From Malurus cyaneus samueli (lineage: Eukaryota > Chordata > Aves > Passeriformes > Maluridae), in the NCBI GenBank assembly GCA_009741485.1, contig CM019219.1, forward strand, positions 29,385,250 to 29,449,249: DNA of 64,000 nucleotides. The letters run 5' to 3'. The first letter of the stretch is position 1. Each line of letters opens with the position of its first letter. The translations under genes and the position numbers were made by a program. Shown here one piece after another: positions 28,497 through 40,300 of the stretch. The notes under the pieces are model-generated. The model was not told where the DNA came from. It searched no databases and saw only the letters and a list, made by a program, of their open reading frames with translations.

Positions 28497-29612
28497 TATT
28501 AGAACTTATTAACTCTTATTTACACTAGTATTTGTAACCTCAAATTCTGCAGGCATGAATGTACACACTAAGCAGAATAAGAACCAGAGAAGGTTAGGAG
28601 TCAAGGTCACCAACAGCACAAAACAACCTACCCCTACTAAAACCACAAGATTAAACAATACTAGTCACCAGTATAATCACCGGTTCTGTTCCTACAAATA
28701 TCATCTCCATCTGCTACAGAAATAAAAGGATTCTGCTTCAGCCAGCCAGCTGAAGCAACACTATCAGTGTCAGGGCACAGCAGATCAGTAGCTTCTGCAT
28801 GTTCCTAATACTCAACATGGTGATAATTCAGACTCTCACAATAGCTTTCTGGAGATGTTACAGGACATTTCCCTCCTGCCACACAGTTTCTTACCCCATC
28901 AGATACCACCGTATTCTGTTGCATTGCAACTATTTCACTGCTGCATACCAGGAAGCGCCACTTCCACATCTCATCCAGTTCTTCCTAACGTGTAATGAGA
29001 GCCACCACACATCCCCATCATGCCTTACACCCACCTCTTCATTCCCCCTTTCCCACTCAGGGGTGCTGATGTCAAAAGCTTTTCTACCAGGGGTGTGCTC
29101 TTGATTTGATGAAAAGCATGCACAGCACAGATTATTTTAAGCCATTTAAGTTCTGCCTCCCAGAATGGAAGTCCCTCAGATGCAGAACACACACATGTAC
29201 CTCTTAATTAAGAATGAGAAATTTTTTAAGATGAGGGAAGGGACAAACAAGAATACAGCATAGTACAAAAGATCTCTATACCATTCCTTTAGTAAATGCC
29301 CTTTAAATAAGCTCTCCACTTCTTGCCAGTGAATGGTAGTTTCTTTCATGCCATCACACTCTTGCCTCCCCTGTTTAATATCAAAAAATATTAAATATGG
29401 CCATTCACAACATCAAAGTATTTATTATAATTTCCTTTTAAAGAGTAATTTAAGGCTCAAAATATAACTCCAGCAAGTAACTTGCTTTCAATTCACTGTT
29501 CTGTGTGATGACAGGCTTATCTGGGAACACACTTGAGCATGATAACAACTAAACACAAGAAACATTGACACTGTAATAGATAGAAACAAGGCAGACAACA
29601 ACTGTTGTGTTT

Positions 29613-29630
29613 CTGACTATATATAGTCAG
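29613..29630. repeat. Perfect 18-bp palindrome
   Basis: CTGACTATATATAGTCAG is identical to its reverse complement. It lies in CTNNA3 intron 3, about 2.4 kb upstream (in genomic order, left) of exon 3. It could form a small cruciform; no function is implied. Confidence 0.9.
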
Positions 29631-30301
29631 TGAGCAATGGCAGTAAATACCAAACATTTCAGCTATGCCCATGCAACTGTTTGAGAACTGTAAACCTTGA
29701 CATAAATGCAAAACCTCATTAACATAAGGATAACACTAGACTTCAGATTCCTATGACAACATTTCACCACAGAAAGAACATCACTGTTTTGTCTTAAAAT
29801 TGATTAAATCTCAGAATCAGAGGTTGATGTTTAGTGTCAGAAGCATTCAGGGTCGAATAATGCTCCTGATACCCTTTGCACAGGGGCCAGTTTCTCACAG
29901 TACATTGAATGAGGAGCCAATCTTTAGAAATTCTCTATACACAGGAAATCTCTCAGTGAGAGTTCTTCAATACAATTAATTTGGGGTTTATTACACTATT
30001 TGAGAATAAAACTGTGCACATGAGTGCCCTTTAACAAAGCTTCACCAAATCAGATCAACAGGAAATCATGGCAGTTCTTCACTTACTAGGGCAGTGGATT
30101 TCTGGATGATGCACACAGTGCACCCCCACACCCCTTCCTGCTGACCAATTTAACAGAGTTTCAGAAGAAGATATATCAAAATGTGGATAGGCCTTCTAAA
30201 GTACTTTATTGAGAGGAGACAAAGAAAAAGGTGAAGAACCAGTGTATTAAAATGATCAGGTCCAAGAAAGATAAATCTTTGCAAAGGAAGCAGACACATT
30301 T

Positions 30302-30323
30302 ATCCAGGGATAAATCCCTGGAT
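30302..30323. repeat. Inverted repeat with 10-bp arms
   Basis: ATCCAGGGAT and ATCCCTGGAT are separated by AA, giving a near-perfect hairpin in intron 3 of CTNNA3. It is too short to be a transposon end pair and has no visible partner. Confidence 0.9.
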
Positions 30324-31991
30324 TTAAATTAAAATTAAATACTCTATGCTATAACATGCATGGTAGATGACTGCATGCAACCACAGTTGATGACCCACAT
30401 CCTTTCAATGAACTTGTAGTAAATTACATAAGACATTTATACATCAGCAGAATGTGGCCTGAAAAACAGGCAATAGTTACATATGATGGGGCATACAACA
30501 AGTTAAAAATAGCACACATCCTGAAAGGCTAAAAATATCTGAAAAATTAACAAACTGCTATGTTTTCTATAATTTTTCAACAATTTTTTTTAAGCTAACC
30601 TGTGCAGTTTGGCAAATCCTTGAAGGGAGATGGGTTGCAACCACTCACTTCATCATTGCATAATGATAGGTGATAACATGGACTTACCTTTCTTTTAAAA
30701 TGTATGAGTTATATATAATCTACTTTACGTATTATTTATTTTTGTAGTTATCTCTGGTCTTGGCCAAGAATCAATAAGTAATATAAAAATATTTCACATT
30801 TTCAATTTCTCTATGTATAAAAATCAATATAAAACTATACATTTTATTCTTGCCTTATGTTATCAGCCTGTAATGGATGGGCTAACATTTTAAGAGTACT
30901 CCAAAATGAATGATTTTGCAAGAGCCTCAGCTGTTCACTGTGACAGATAACAGTGATACTTGCTGCTCATAATGCTTTTAATCACAAAGGACCTTAAGGT
31001 ATCTCAGACACCACATGCATAGATCAAACTCTAAACCACAGCCATCTCTGGATTCAGAGGAAGCCAAGAGCTACTAATCACTGTCCTGAAGAACAGCAGA
31101 GATTCAGAAACCACCCCAGCACCATGTGCAAGGCAATCAAATACAACAAAACAGATTACATGAAAAATCTGATTAAGTTCCATCCTTAGTAGGGGCAGGG
31201 TGACATAATTAAAACTTACATCAACTTTAATTTTGATTTCTGCAGGAACTCATTTAGGATGTTGGTCATCTGACTTATTACTATTTGACCTTGGCCTTCG
31301 TGTTCACCTAAATATTCCCAATTTCCATGGGGAAAGTCAAACTCAAGAAAACATCAACGAACCTGAAAGAAAATGGCTAGACAACATTCTCTGCAGATCA
31401 CAAAAACTACCCCTGTTGTGGAAATCTGGTTCCAAATGGGGACATCAGTGATGAGGAAACAGAATATGACACAACTCACCAAAGAAGAGCTGCTCTGTAG
31501 TGAGAGGATGACTCTCACATGAGCTGAAAGGTTCCATCTTCCTCCTCCTCTCAAAATGTACCTCCACACTGGACTATTATACCTTCCCAAATTAAATCCT
31601 TACTAATTCACAGAAGAGGGAAGATTTTAGGTTTTAAAAATTTGACTAAATAGCCTTAATCTGGCATTCAGGTAAACAGTTCTTTTCAAGAAGAGCATTA
31701 AAAGGTACATTAACCTTAACTTGTGCTTAACAGCCACTAAAAGGATCAAGAGGCATCCTGTCCTCATTGAAAGAGAAAAACCCAAGCATTTCAAACAGCA
31801 AAACTTCCGCTGATGTAAGCTGGGGCCCAGCTTGCACATGTTAGCTCCCTATCCGTGCTATCCCAGAATATACAATTGGACAACTCCAAGTTCAGACATT
31901 TGCACATCACAACACATTTCCCATGATATCCCAACCTCATTTTGACACCAGCTATGGTTAAAGCAATTCCTTGTTGTTGTCACGTACTTAC

Positions 31992-32184
31992 TCTCTTTCC
32001 GGACATCAGCAAGAGCTGCATGAAGTTCCTCTTTAAAAACAACTGCTTCCTTGGCAATTTTTTCTCCCTTGTCCAACAGATTCCAAGTGGCTTCTTCCAC
32101 AGAAGCAAGCAAGACACGAGCTCTTTTGGAACGGCCCTTTTTCTTACTAGAAGGGTTCTGTGGACAATTCACCAGTGTGGTAAC
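31992..32184 (-). CDS. CTNNA3: CTNNA3 coding exon 3 (alpha-T-catenin, VH1 domain)
   Basis: Minus-strand exon of 193 nt (64 codons plus 1 base). The acceptor is AATGTAG before GTT ACC ACA, and the donor is a perfect GTAAGT after GAG A. It encodes VTTLVNCPQNPSSKKKGRSK, continuing to ARVLLASVEEATWNLLDKG, EKIAKEAVVF and KEELHAALADVRKES. The basic KKKGRSKRA stretch and the following EEATWNLL helix match alpha-T-catenin rather than alpha-E or alpha-N. Known: this segment contributes to the beta-catenin/plakoglobin interface. It joins exon 2 in phase 0 and exon 4 in phase 1, so the reading frame is intact and nothing suggests a pseudogene. Confidence 0.97.
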
Positions 32185-35100
32185 CTACATTTAAAAGAAA
32201 CCAAAGAGACAATAATGGTTTAAGCTTTGCAAGTGAATTTAAATTGTTGTCAAAATGAAAAAGAAAATATAATTAAGAATAAGTAAAGAGATCCCTTCTA
32301 CTTTACAGACAGACAGGCAAGCTTGGTATAAATACCAAGAATGGGCAAAACTACTGAATTCAATCTGATACAATTTTATTCAATGTGTCCTCTTTGTGTT
32401 TTTCCCTCCGTAGGATCAAAGCAAATTAAATAGAAATCTCACTGTTCTATTAACCCAGATGCCAACTCCTGACACTGCTTATTTTAAAATCTACTCATAA
32501 TTTTTTTTTTTTAAAAATATACCAGTGCTATCTGAGGAGGCTTCAGCAAGGCAGGAATCATGGGACCTTTAAGGTAGGAAAAGACCTCCAAAATCGAATC
32601 CAGCTGTCAAGCTAACCTTTCCAAGTTTACCACTAAACCATGCCCCTAAACATCACATCCACATATTTTTTGGGTACTGGCAGGGAGAGTGACTCCACCA
32701 TGTCCCTTGGCAGCCTGTACCAATGCTTGATACTTCTTTCAGGGAAATAATGTTTCTTAATATCCAACAGAAACTTTTCTTGGTGCAACTTGAGGCCATT
32801 TCCTCTTGTCCTAGCACTTCTTACTTGGGAGAAGAGACTGACCCCCACCCGGCCACAACCTCCTGTCAAGAGTTACAGAGAGTGAGAAGGTATCCCCCGA
32901 GCCTCCTTTTCTCCAGGACAAGCCCCCCAGTTCCCTCAGCTGCTCCTTGTATAACTTGTGCTCCAGCCTTTCCCCAGCCCCTTTGCCTTTCTCCAGACAG
33001 ACTCCAGCACCTCAATGCCCTTCTTGTCACCATGGGTCCAGAACTGACCACAGGACTCAAGGTGTGGCCTCACCATGCACAGTCACTGCCCCAATCCTGC
33101 TGGCCACACCATCTGTGAGTCAGGCCAGGATCCCACTGGCCTTCTTGGCCACACACTGCTCACATTCATCTGTTGATAACCAACACACTCAGGTTCTTTT
33201 TCCCCAAAGGTGTTGGATTTTCCCATATTTCCAGTTGAAGTTTTCCAAGATATCTCAGAAGCAAAAACCAAAATGAGTACAGACACCTTTAAAAATGCTT
33301 TCTCTTCTTGCAAAGGAGTATCACAGGGGCCAGAACTCAGCACCTCCAAATCCTTCAGGGTGCTCTCAACATTAAAATTGTACATAAATTTGCCCAGAAT
33401 TTAGGTTTACTGCAGCTTTGTCCAAATTGTATTTTTACCATAAAGGACTTATTTTTATGGAGCATCCCACTCCACATTCTTTATCATCTGAGTACAGCCT
33501 CCACCCTCCAACAGAATTTTTCTGAAAGGCTATTCTCTAAGGCATTGCTTGAGTTGTCACACTAGGGAAAGACTCCTTTTAGACTTTTTTCTAAATGTTA
33601 TACATTAGACATTTTAAAGCATACTTTTTTTTTCATTAAGTCCACTGATGATTTTATTCCTCCTATTCTGTTCTCTCTGTCAGAACATGGGTAATATCAC
33701 ATTACATGTGCCTTAGCTCACCTTCACATCTTGTCCAGCAATTCATGCACTTGAGTAGTTTTCATGAATCATTACTTCTAAAATAGACATGCATCCTCTG
33801 GGTAACATTTCTATAAACACATCTATAAAAGATAAAAGCCCTGACCCCTGTATCATTCATGTGCAATTTGAGGGAAAAAAAGGGACTATCCACTTGACAT
33901 CAACTGCTTTGGCATGTCACATGGGTGAGAGAAACATAAGCAACTCTGGATCAAATTGTTAGAGAAGGCATGGGTATTTTTCTGACTGTGGCTCAAAGAA
34001 GAAAATAGAATTATTTTCTGCACATAAATCAGCCAGCTGGTAGAGAATGCATTGGGAATAAAAATCCTTATCTTTTAGTTTTATAAACCCTCTCATGTCA
34101 GTTTTTGGAACACTGAATGCAATTTCAATGATCATATCTTTAAGAAGGACTTAGAGATTACAGGCTGATACTTCCAATAAGAAAGGCATAAAACACCATC
34201 AAAAACAAGAAGCGGCCCCTAAAATCTATCATCTAAAAGGTATTTTTTAAGTCTTAAGTTTTAATCACTATTTCACTAGAAAATAATATATTCTACTTCA
34301 CAGATTTTCACTGTGGTTTTTTTAATGTAAAATACCATTCAATGCACTGTTCATTCATATGCTCAAAAGGATATGAAACAAATGAAAGAACATAAAAAAT
34401 AATAGTTCCTGCAGGTGAAAATTCTTGACTGTAAGATCCTTTATCTTCGGCATTACTATCAGGAAATATTGAAGGGAGCATCTGACCTCAAATACTAGTC
34501 AAAATTTGTTAGTTTTTTGCTAATGGAGATTACAGTAAACAGAAAAACTGCTGTGAATTCTCTAACATAGAACCCGAATGATGAATGCAAAATTTTTCTG
34601 CAGATCCTACACAGAAAGAATTGAACCACAGAGTAACTAATACAGTGTGCCCTTGTCAACACAGCTTGTGGCAGAACATGCAGTTCAAATGATATTATTA
34701 TAAGAAAAAACAAAAACATATCCCCATCAATCCTGCTCATGCCTGGCTGCATTTCCCAATTATTAACACCTTCTTGTTGCCATTTACAGCAGGTCCCCCA
34801 GCCTATCTCTGGTAAGAGCTATAGTTTTGCTAAAGGCACAAGGGGTTTTTAAGCCATTTTCTAGGCCACATGCCACCACATTTACAAAGTTGAATCACAT
34901 TGTTGTTGTTTGTCATTGCCATTACTTGTTAGGCTGAAGGGGTGAAGTTTTTTGTGAGGTCTTGGTTATCCTAAATAATGAGCTTTTAAGAAACTGTGAG
35001 GCGCTTCTTCCAACACTGTGTTCAGCTACTGGCAGCTCTTAAGAGGCAATCTTTTAATAATGCAGTAGATCAGGAAGCAATGTCTTGGTACCTTAAGCAT

Positions 35101-37272
35101 CAAAATATGTAGTTCACCTTTATATAATATAAAAAGTATTTTTTGGCATCAATCATAAAACATTCTTTTTTGTTAAAAGCTACATTCAGTGTAACCAGAT
35201 GTTAATCCTTAGACATTTAAGAAAAGCCAGACGTGGATTCAGTGATCTAATAACAGCAGTAGAATTCCTGTCCACTGTTCCAAATCCAAAGTATTGTCCA
35301 TACATATAAATACTGGCTAATCCCATCCAGGGTGCAGAAGGTAAACTCACCATATGCCAGACTAAAACCAGCAATGTGTGTTTTCTTGTGAGCAAAGGTC
35401 TGTGGGGTGGATGACAGGTGGGAATACAAGCTTTCAAAGTGCCTGTTTTCCATCAGTGATCCAAGGGACTCCAAAATGTATGGATGTTTCTACACATTGT
35501 GTTAGCTCAATCATGCTATCTTTGACAAGTACCTTTTTCAATATGCCAGATGCATTCATAGAGAACTTGACTTCCTTTCAAAACTAACATCCTTCAAGCA
35601 CCTGGAATAAAATAAGGGCCACAGACAGAGAGAAACCCTTGAGGTAATTTATGGGTGCTGTTTTATTCCAAGGATAGAGAAATTGCCAAGTCACAGAGGT
35701 TTTACACAACAGTGTAACGTACTGTTTTCAGAGCTTCACAGTAATCACCACCACCAATAGCACATAGCAGAGAAGAGAGTCAATCTAGCAAAGTAACTTG
35801 AAGCTATTTCCACAACTACTTCCTAGGCTGGTTTTGCCTTGATTTTTATCAAGATTGATGCTTTGAACCCAATAATTGTCCTAACGCCTGGCATAACTGA
35901 ATAGGACAGACTTCAGGTTTGAGAGAGGTTCAGAGAACCTCAAACACATTCGTTGTTTCTTTCCTGCCACAGCATTATAAGACTATTAAATAAATAAATC
36001 ACAACAGAAATCTCAAAATGAAGTTCAACTGCGTTCCAAGCAGCAGTTGCTAAAGTGAATCTGCCAAGAATATAATTTCTGTCTGTGACTGGTCTGATTA
36101 TCTTGCTAATCACAGATAATTTTCACTTATCTTTCCAGTCTCTCAATCACCCTTCATTGAGTATTAGCTTTAATCTCTATTTTTACATTTTCAGCATTTT
36201 CTGTTGAAGGATTCCCCTCAAAACATAAGTTTTCCTTCCACAGTCTGAAACAAGCAAAGCATTAAGAGAGTGAAAAGACAGTCAAAATCATATTCTCTTA
36301 GAAGCAAAGCATTGACAATTTCAACAGCCTCAAGATTTTCACTGGTTGAAAAGAGCTGGGAGGGGAAAAAAATAAAATTTCAATGATTTCTTGGATTTAT
36401 GGAACTGTACTTTGTTTTGTCAAGTTGCTTTGATCCTGCAAAACTCAATCCAAAATTTGATTTTATCTACATCCTCTAAAAACACCCACAGTGCTGCTGT
36501 TGCCTGAGCACAGTCTGAGCTACTGGCCTACAAGAGGTTTTCAAATGCAGTCTATCAAGACATCTATTCTTACTATTTGGAAACTAATTTGATAACCTAT
36601 CCACATGTTCTGCTCCAGCTTGACAATGTCCACAAACCACTGACCTGGTAACTGAGAGTTTTTACACCATCAGTCACATTCAGGCAAAAAAAAAAAAAAA
36701 TAAATAAAGGCAGACAAAATGGGACACAGGCAGCTCAGTTAATAATAGCTGGAAATGAAGCCCTGCTAAAAAAGAAAATGTTACTTTCTGAAGAAAATAA
36801 TCTTCCAGAAGGGAAACATCAGTAATGGAGGAATAGAAAAATAACAAAAAAAAAATCAAATATGATAAAGAATAATTAATAAAAGAAAATAAATTGGTTG
36901 AGTTATGGGAGACAAAGCTTCAAATGGGAAAAACACAATTTTCTCTTTTAAAGAATTACTTATTTCATGCATTGGAAATCCCTTTGCAGTGTATTCTATA
37001 TTTAAACATCCACTAGATAACACTGTGCAAGACACCAGCTAGAACACCACCATTTACTAGGACAGACTGGGTGGCAAAGTTGGAAGCGACCAAAGGAGTG
37101 ACCAAATCTGGAAGACGGCAGATAGCCCTGGAGAGCTCCTGAGCCAGAGTAAAGCACAAGTGCAGAAGAGCTGTGGGTGTGCCCTTCAGAATAATGTTCT
37201 CAGTCAAAATTCTTCAGCCCGAGTCCCTTCCCTCTGTGGTTATCCAGTTTACTTTCTGCAGCTCTAAAATAC
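32185..37272 (-). other. CTNNA3: CTNNA3 intron 2
   Basis: 5,088 bp between donor GTATTT (37272 downward) and acceptor AATGTAG (to 32185). The 690-bp CR1 at 32535-33225 is the only recognised repeat; no other feature is seen. Confidence 0.92.
32535..33225 (-). mobile_element. CR1 LINE 3' fragment, antisense
   Basis: Recognised by the reversed CR1 pattern: GGGACCTTTAAGG near the left end, TTCAGGGAAATAATGTTTCT, the TGAGGCCATTTCCTCTTGTC block, CCTTTCTCCAGACAGACTCC, and CAGGCCAGGATCCCACTGGC near the right end. About 690 bp, the longest CR1 piece here and older than the 28-kb copy. It lies in CTNNA3 intron 2, about 350 bp upstream of exon 3. Open frames on either strand within it are repeat-derived. 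Confidence 0.9.
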
Positions 37273-37374
37273 CTGAATTATCAATGGTTCCAGTAATTTC
37301 TCCACTGTATATGTCTGGATCTGCAGATTCCGAGGATCAATTTTCAGTCTAATGTTTGGCACTTTTGATGACAT
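37273..37374 (-). CDS. CTNNA3: CTNNA3 coding exon 2 with start codon
   Basis: The exon is 37273-37379 on the minus strand: acceptor TGTACCCAG, five untranslated bases (GTGAA), then the ATG at 37374-37372. There are 34 codons, reading MSSKVPNIRLKIDPRNLQIQ and then TYTVEKLLEPLIIQ, followed by a GT donor at 37272-37271 (GTATTT). The length and the KIDP...VEKLLEPLI pattern match the known N-terminus of alpha-T-catenin, where the start codon also lies in the second exon. The -3 base is a purine (G), giving an adequate Kozak context. Exons 2 to 5 total 582 nt, exactly 194 codons. CTNNA3 protein binds beta-catenin or plakoglobin and F-actin at adherens junctions and the cardiac area composita. Confidence 0.96.
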
Positions 37375-37379
37375 TTCAC

Positions 37380-40300
37380 CTGGGTACAAAACAAGAGAAG
37401 TGCAATAAGCCAGTATGAACCATGAATACAAGTTTCACTGCCTTCTGTCAGAGCCCAGAGACTGCCTATGTGAGTACAGACTTAGGATTTCAAGTAATAC
37501 CATTAATTTTTCCAATTCCCCATTTTTAAATTCTGGGGGAAAAAAAAAGTCTGATACTCACATAAACTGTAAAATTGTGGACTTAAAGTACATAAAACTT
37601 CTTATCCTCACTCACAGATTTATACATTAACCACAAGTTAAAAAATGCAAGGATAATTTCATTAGAATCCCACTGAATAAAAGTTCTCTACTAGTCTAAA
37701 AAGGAGCTTTTAAAGCAAAAATATTAAATTCCATTACTGAATTTATCACAAACCAAAAACATTAATGCTATGTACACAATACTTGCATCTTACTCCAAGT
37801 GCCAAATTACAGGGGTTATATCTATACAAAGAACATGTACAGTAGCCGTTAAATTTTCTAGAAATTAATAGCAGGAAAAAGTGATATATTTTGTTATTTT
37901 ATACCCTGCAATAACAAATATTTTCTAAGGGTCAAGACAGATTAAGTTGAGAAAGCCTGTTACTGAAGTCAATAAGATGGAAGTAAAGCTAAGTAAGCTC
38001 TTTAAAGTGAATAAATCCTTCATTAGGAATTTGATGCAAAATCTACTGATGTGAATTAATAGTTTTCACCAAATCACTGGGCCATGGCTCAGGCCATTAG
38101 CCTGAAATGTGTGTGTGTCAACTAAGAATTATAACTGCTTTAGTTGGAATGCAACTGATTATTGTCCCAAAATAAAAGACATTTTAAATTTTGCAATAAC
38201 TTAACTTCCCATAAAACACAGCTTGGCAAACACTTTTTAGCCAATAGAGACTTCAAATACACAGATAATGGATATCTGTTCTTTTTAAGCAAGATTTATT
38301 ACAGCCATTGCTGCTGTGTAATAAAGTAATAAGAGACTGCAACTGTGCAGGCTGAAGAGATATATTGTCACCTTCCAGTGAACCTAGCATTGATTCAATA
38401 CAACACATTAGATTTAGGGTTTCTATAGCAAGTTGTGTAGAAATGATCTGGAGAGTTATCCATATTCCACTTACAAGCAAAGATAATATAAGCAATAATT
38501 AAAGAATTAAGGTATAAAGCAATTTAGGGGTTTGCCATTCTTATTAAAGGTTACAAAAGTGCCAAGCTTTTCCTTTATTACAAACTACACTAGTGGCAGA
38601 CCTAAGTTCCTACAAATTCAGCTGCATTCAGCCAGGTGAGAGCATATGTAAAGAACTCATTTTTCAGTTTTAGTTCCAAGCCAAAAGATAAAGAGAAACT
38701 TGAGATCAGACTGACCAGAGTAACACTCTTCCTTCCACAGAAATGAAAAATGGAAACAGAACTGTAGAAATGTCAAAGCAAATTATCTGACCATATTTTA
38801 CATATTTAACATTTAGATACTATTTATAAGGAAATAAAAGTAGAGATTCCCAAAACTGGAAGTGTCAGTGGTTCTCTTTCTGTCCAGTACTAATAACTTG
38901 CTCTGAAAGCTGCTAACGTCTGTCATTCACACATTTGCTGTCCTAAGAGAGCTTCAGTCCCAAAGTACATTGTCATTTAACTGCCTCCCCTTTGTGCCCG
39001 CACCTCTGGTTGTCCAGCAGCGCTGCCAAACACTGACTCGTGGCTGTGCGCGCTGGTGCAGTCTGTGAACACAGCAGAGAAGCTCCTTCGCTTCTTCTGC
39101 TGTATCCACCCCGATTCAAAAAGCCTTCTAATTCAACAAGATACTGTCCCCTCCAGCTTCACTGCGATTGCATCAAACCATATCATTTCATATTGACAAA
39201 AGACAGATCCTTTTGTACCACCTGCAGTTCACTGGTTTTCTAAATCTTTGGCCAATATGTCAATGAATCTGCTTTTTAATCACATTACAAAAAAGAAAAA
39301 AATCTTTATGATGTTGCTGGTTACCAACCCTTATCTTCCACATGTTCACAAGCCTCCTAAAATACAGTCACTTCTTGAAATCCATCACAACAGTTGCAAA
39401 TAGATGGTATTGATTGTGCTGTGAATTTTTTCTGGTCAAACATACATCAGTTGCAAGGGGACAGGCAAACTGGATGGAGATTGCACTTTGTGTTTTTACT
39501 GAGATCTGAAGAAATCGCTAAGTGCCTCAGGTTATTTTTTTGCAGATACCCTCACATTTCAACTTCGCAGCGGCTTTCCCTCCATTCCTTGAGAGAAAGG
39601 TGTCAGCAGCTACTTTATTCAAAACAGAGAAATTAAAGCTTTGCTGCTTGCTCTCCATTCTCACAGCACAATTTCCTATGCTACATGTTACCTGCAATGA
39701 TCAGGTCTTTTCTAAAATTTGGCAGATAAACATGCAGTTGAAAATAAAGTCAATTCCTATTCCTAGAGGCCCCTGTGCTCCAGAATCACACCACAGGGCA
39801 TTCTCAAACCAGGAAGCATTACAAACCCAACCCCATTTTTGCAGGTCAGAAAAAATGTGAATCCATGTGTCATGACTTTCCTTCCTTTTTCTGGATTGTT
39901 CTGCGTTTTTGCTTGTTTGTTTGTTTTTTACCCTTAGCATATTGCCCAAGATCAGCGTTTTCATTCTTTGCTTGAGCCCTGAGTTCAAAAGCCAGATAAG
40001 CCAATAATAGCTTTTAGCCTTGAGTCGGGCCCATAACGAATCATCAACTGAAAGTCAATTGCAAAAACTATTGTCTCTGAAAATTTCAATTATACTCTAA
40101 GGTATAAATAATTCACCTAAAGGCTCAATTGCTGATTCCAGCAATATTTTCAAAGTACAATTCTAATGCTTCCTGAACTTCCTCAAAGCAGACAAAAGAA
40201 GGAAACAATTTTGCAAGCCCTTGAAGTGCAAACTCTAAGATCTTAAATTACTTTGATACTCTGACTACATATTTTTAACTTACTAGCTTCTCCTTACTAT

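Larger units (their letters stand above)
25799..31991 (-). other. CTNNA3: CTNNA3 intron 3
   Basis: 6,193 bp between donor GTAAGT (31991 downward) and acceptor TTTTGCAG (to 25799). It contains one sense and one antisense CR1 fragment and two short palindromes; the rest is AT-rich with no gene seen. Confidence 0.92.

Noticed and set aside
32723..33276. Open frames of 100-131 codons on both strands
   Set aside because: They fall in the antisense CR1 at 32535-33225 and have no retroelement protein frame.
37013..37207. 64-codon minus-strand frame just downstream of CTNNA3 exon 2
   Set aside because: It lacks flanking splice sites in frame with exons 2 and 3, which already join directly in phase 0 and match the known protein.
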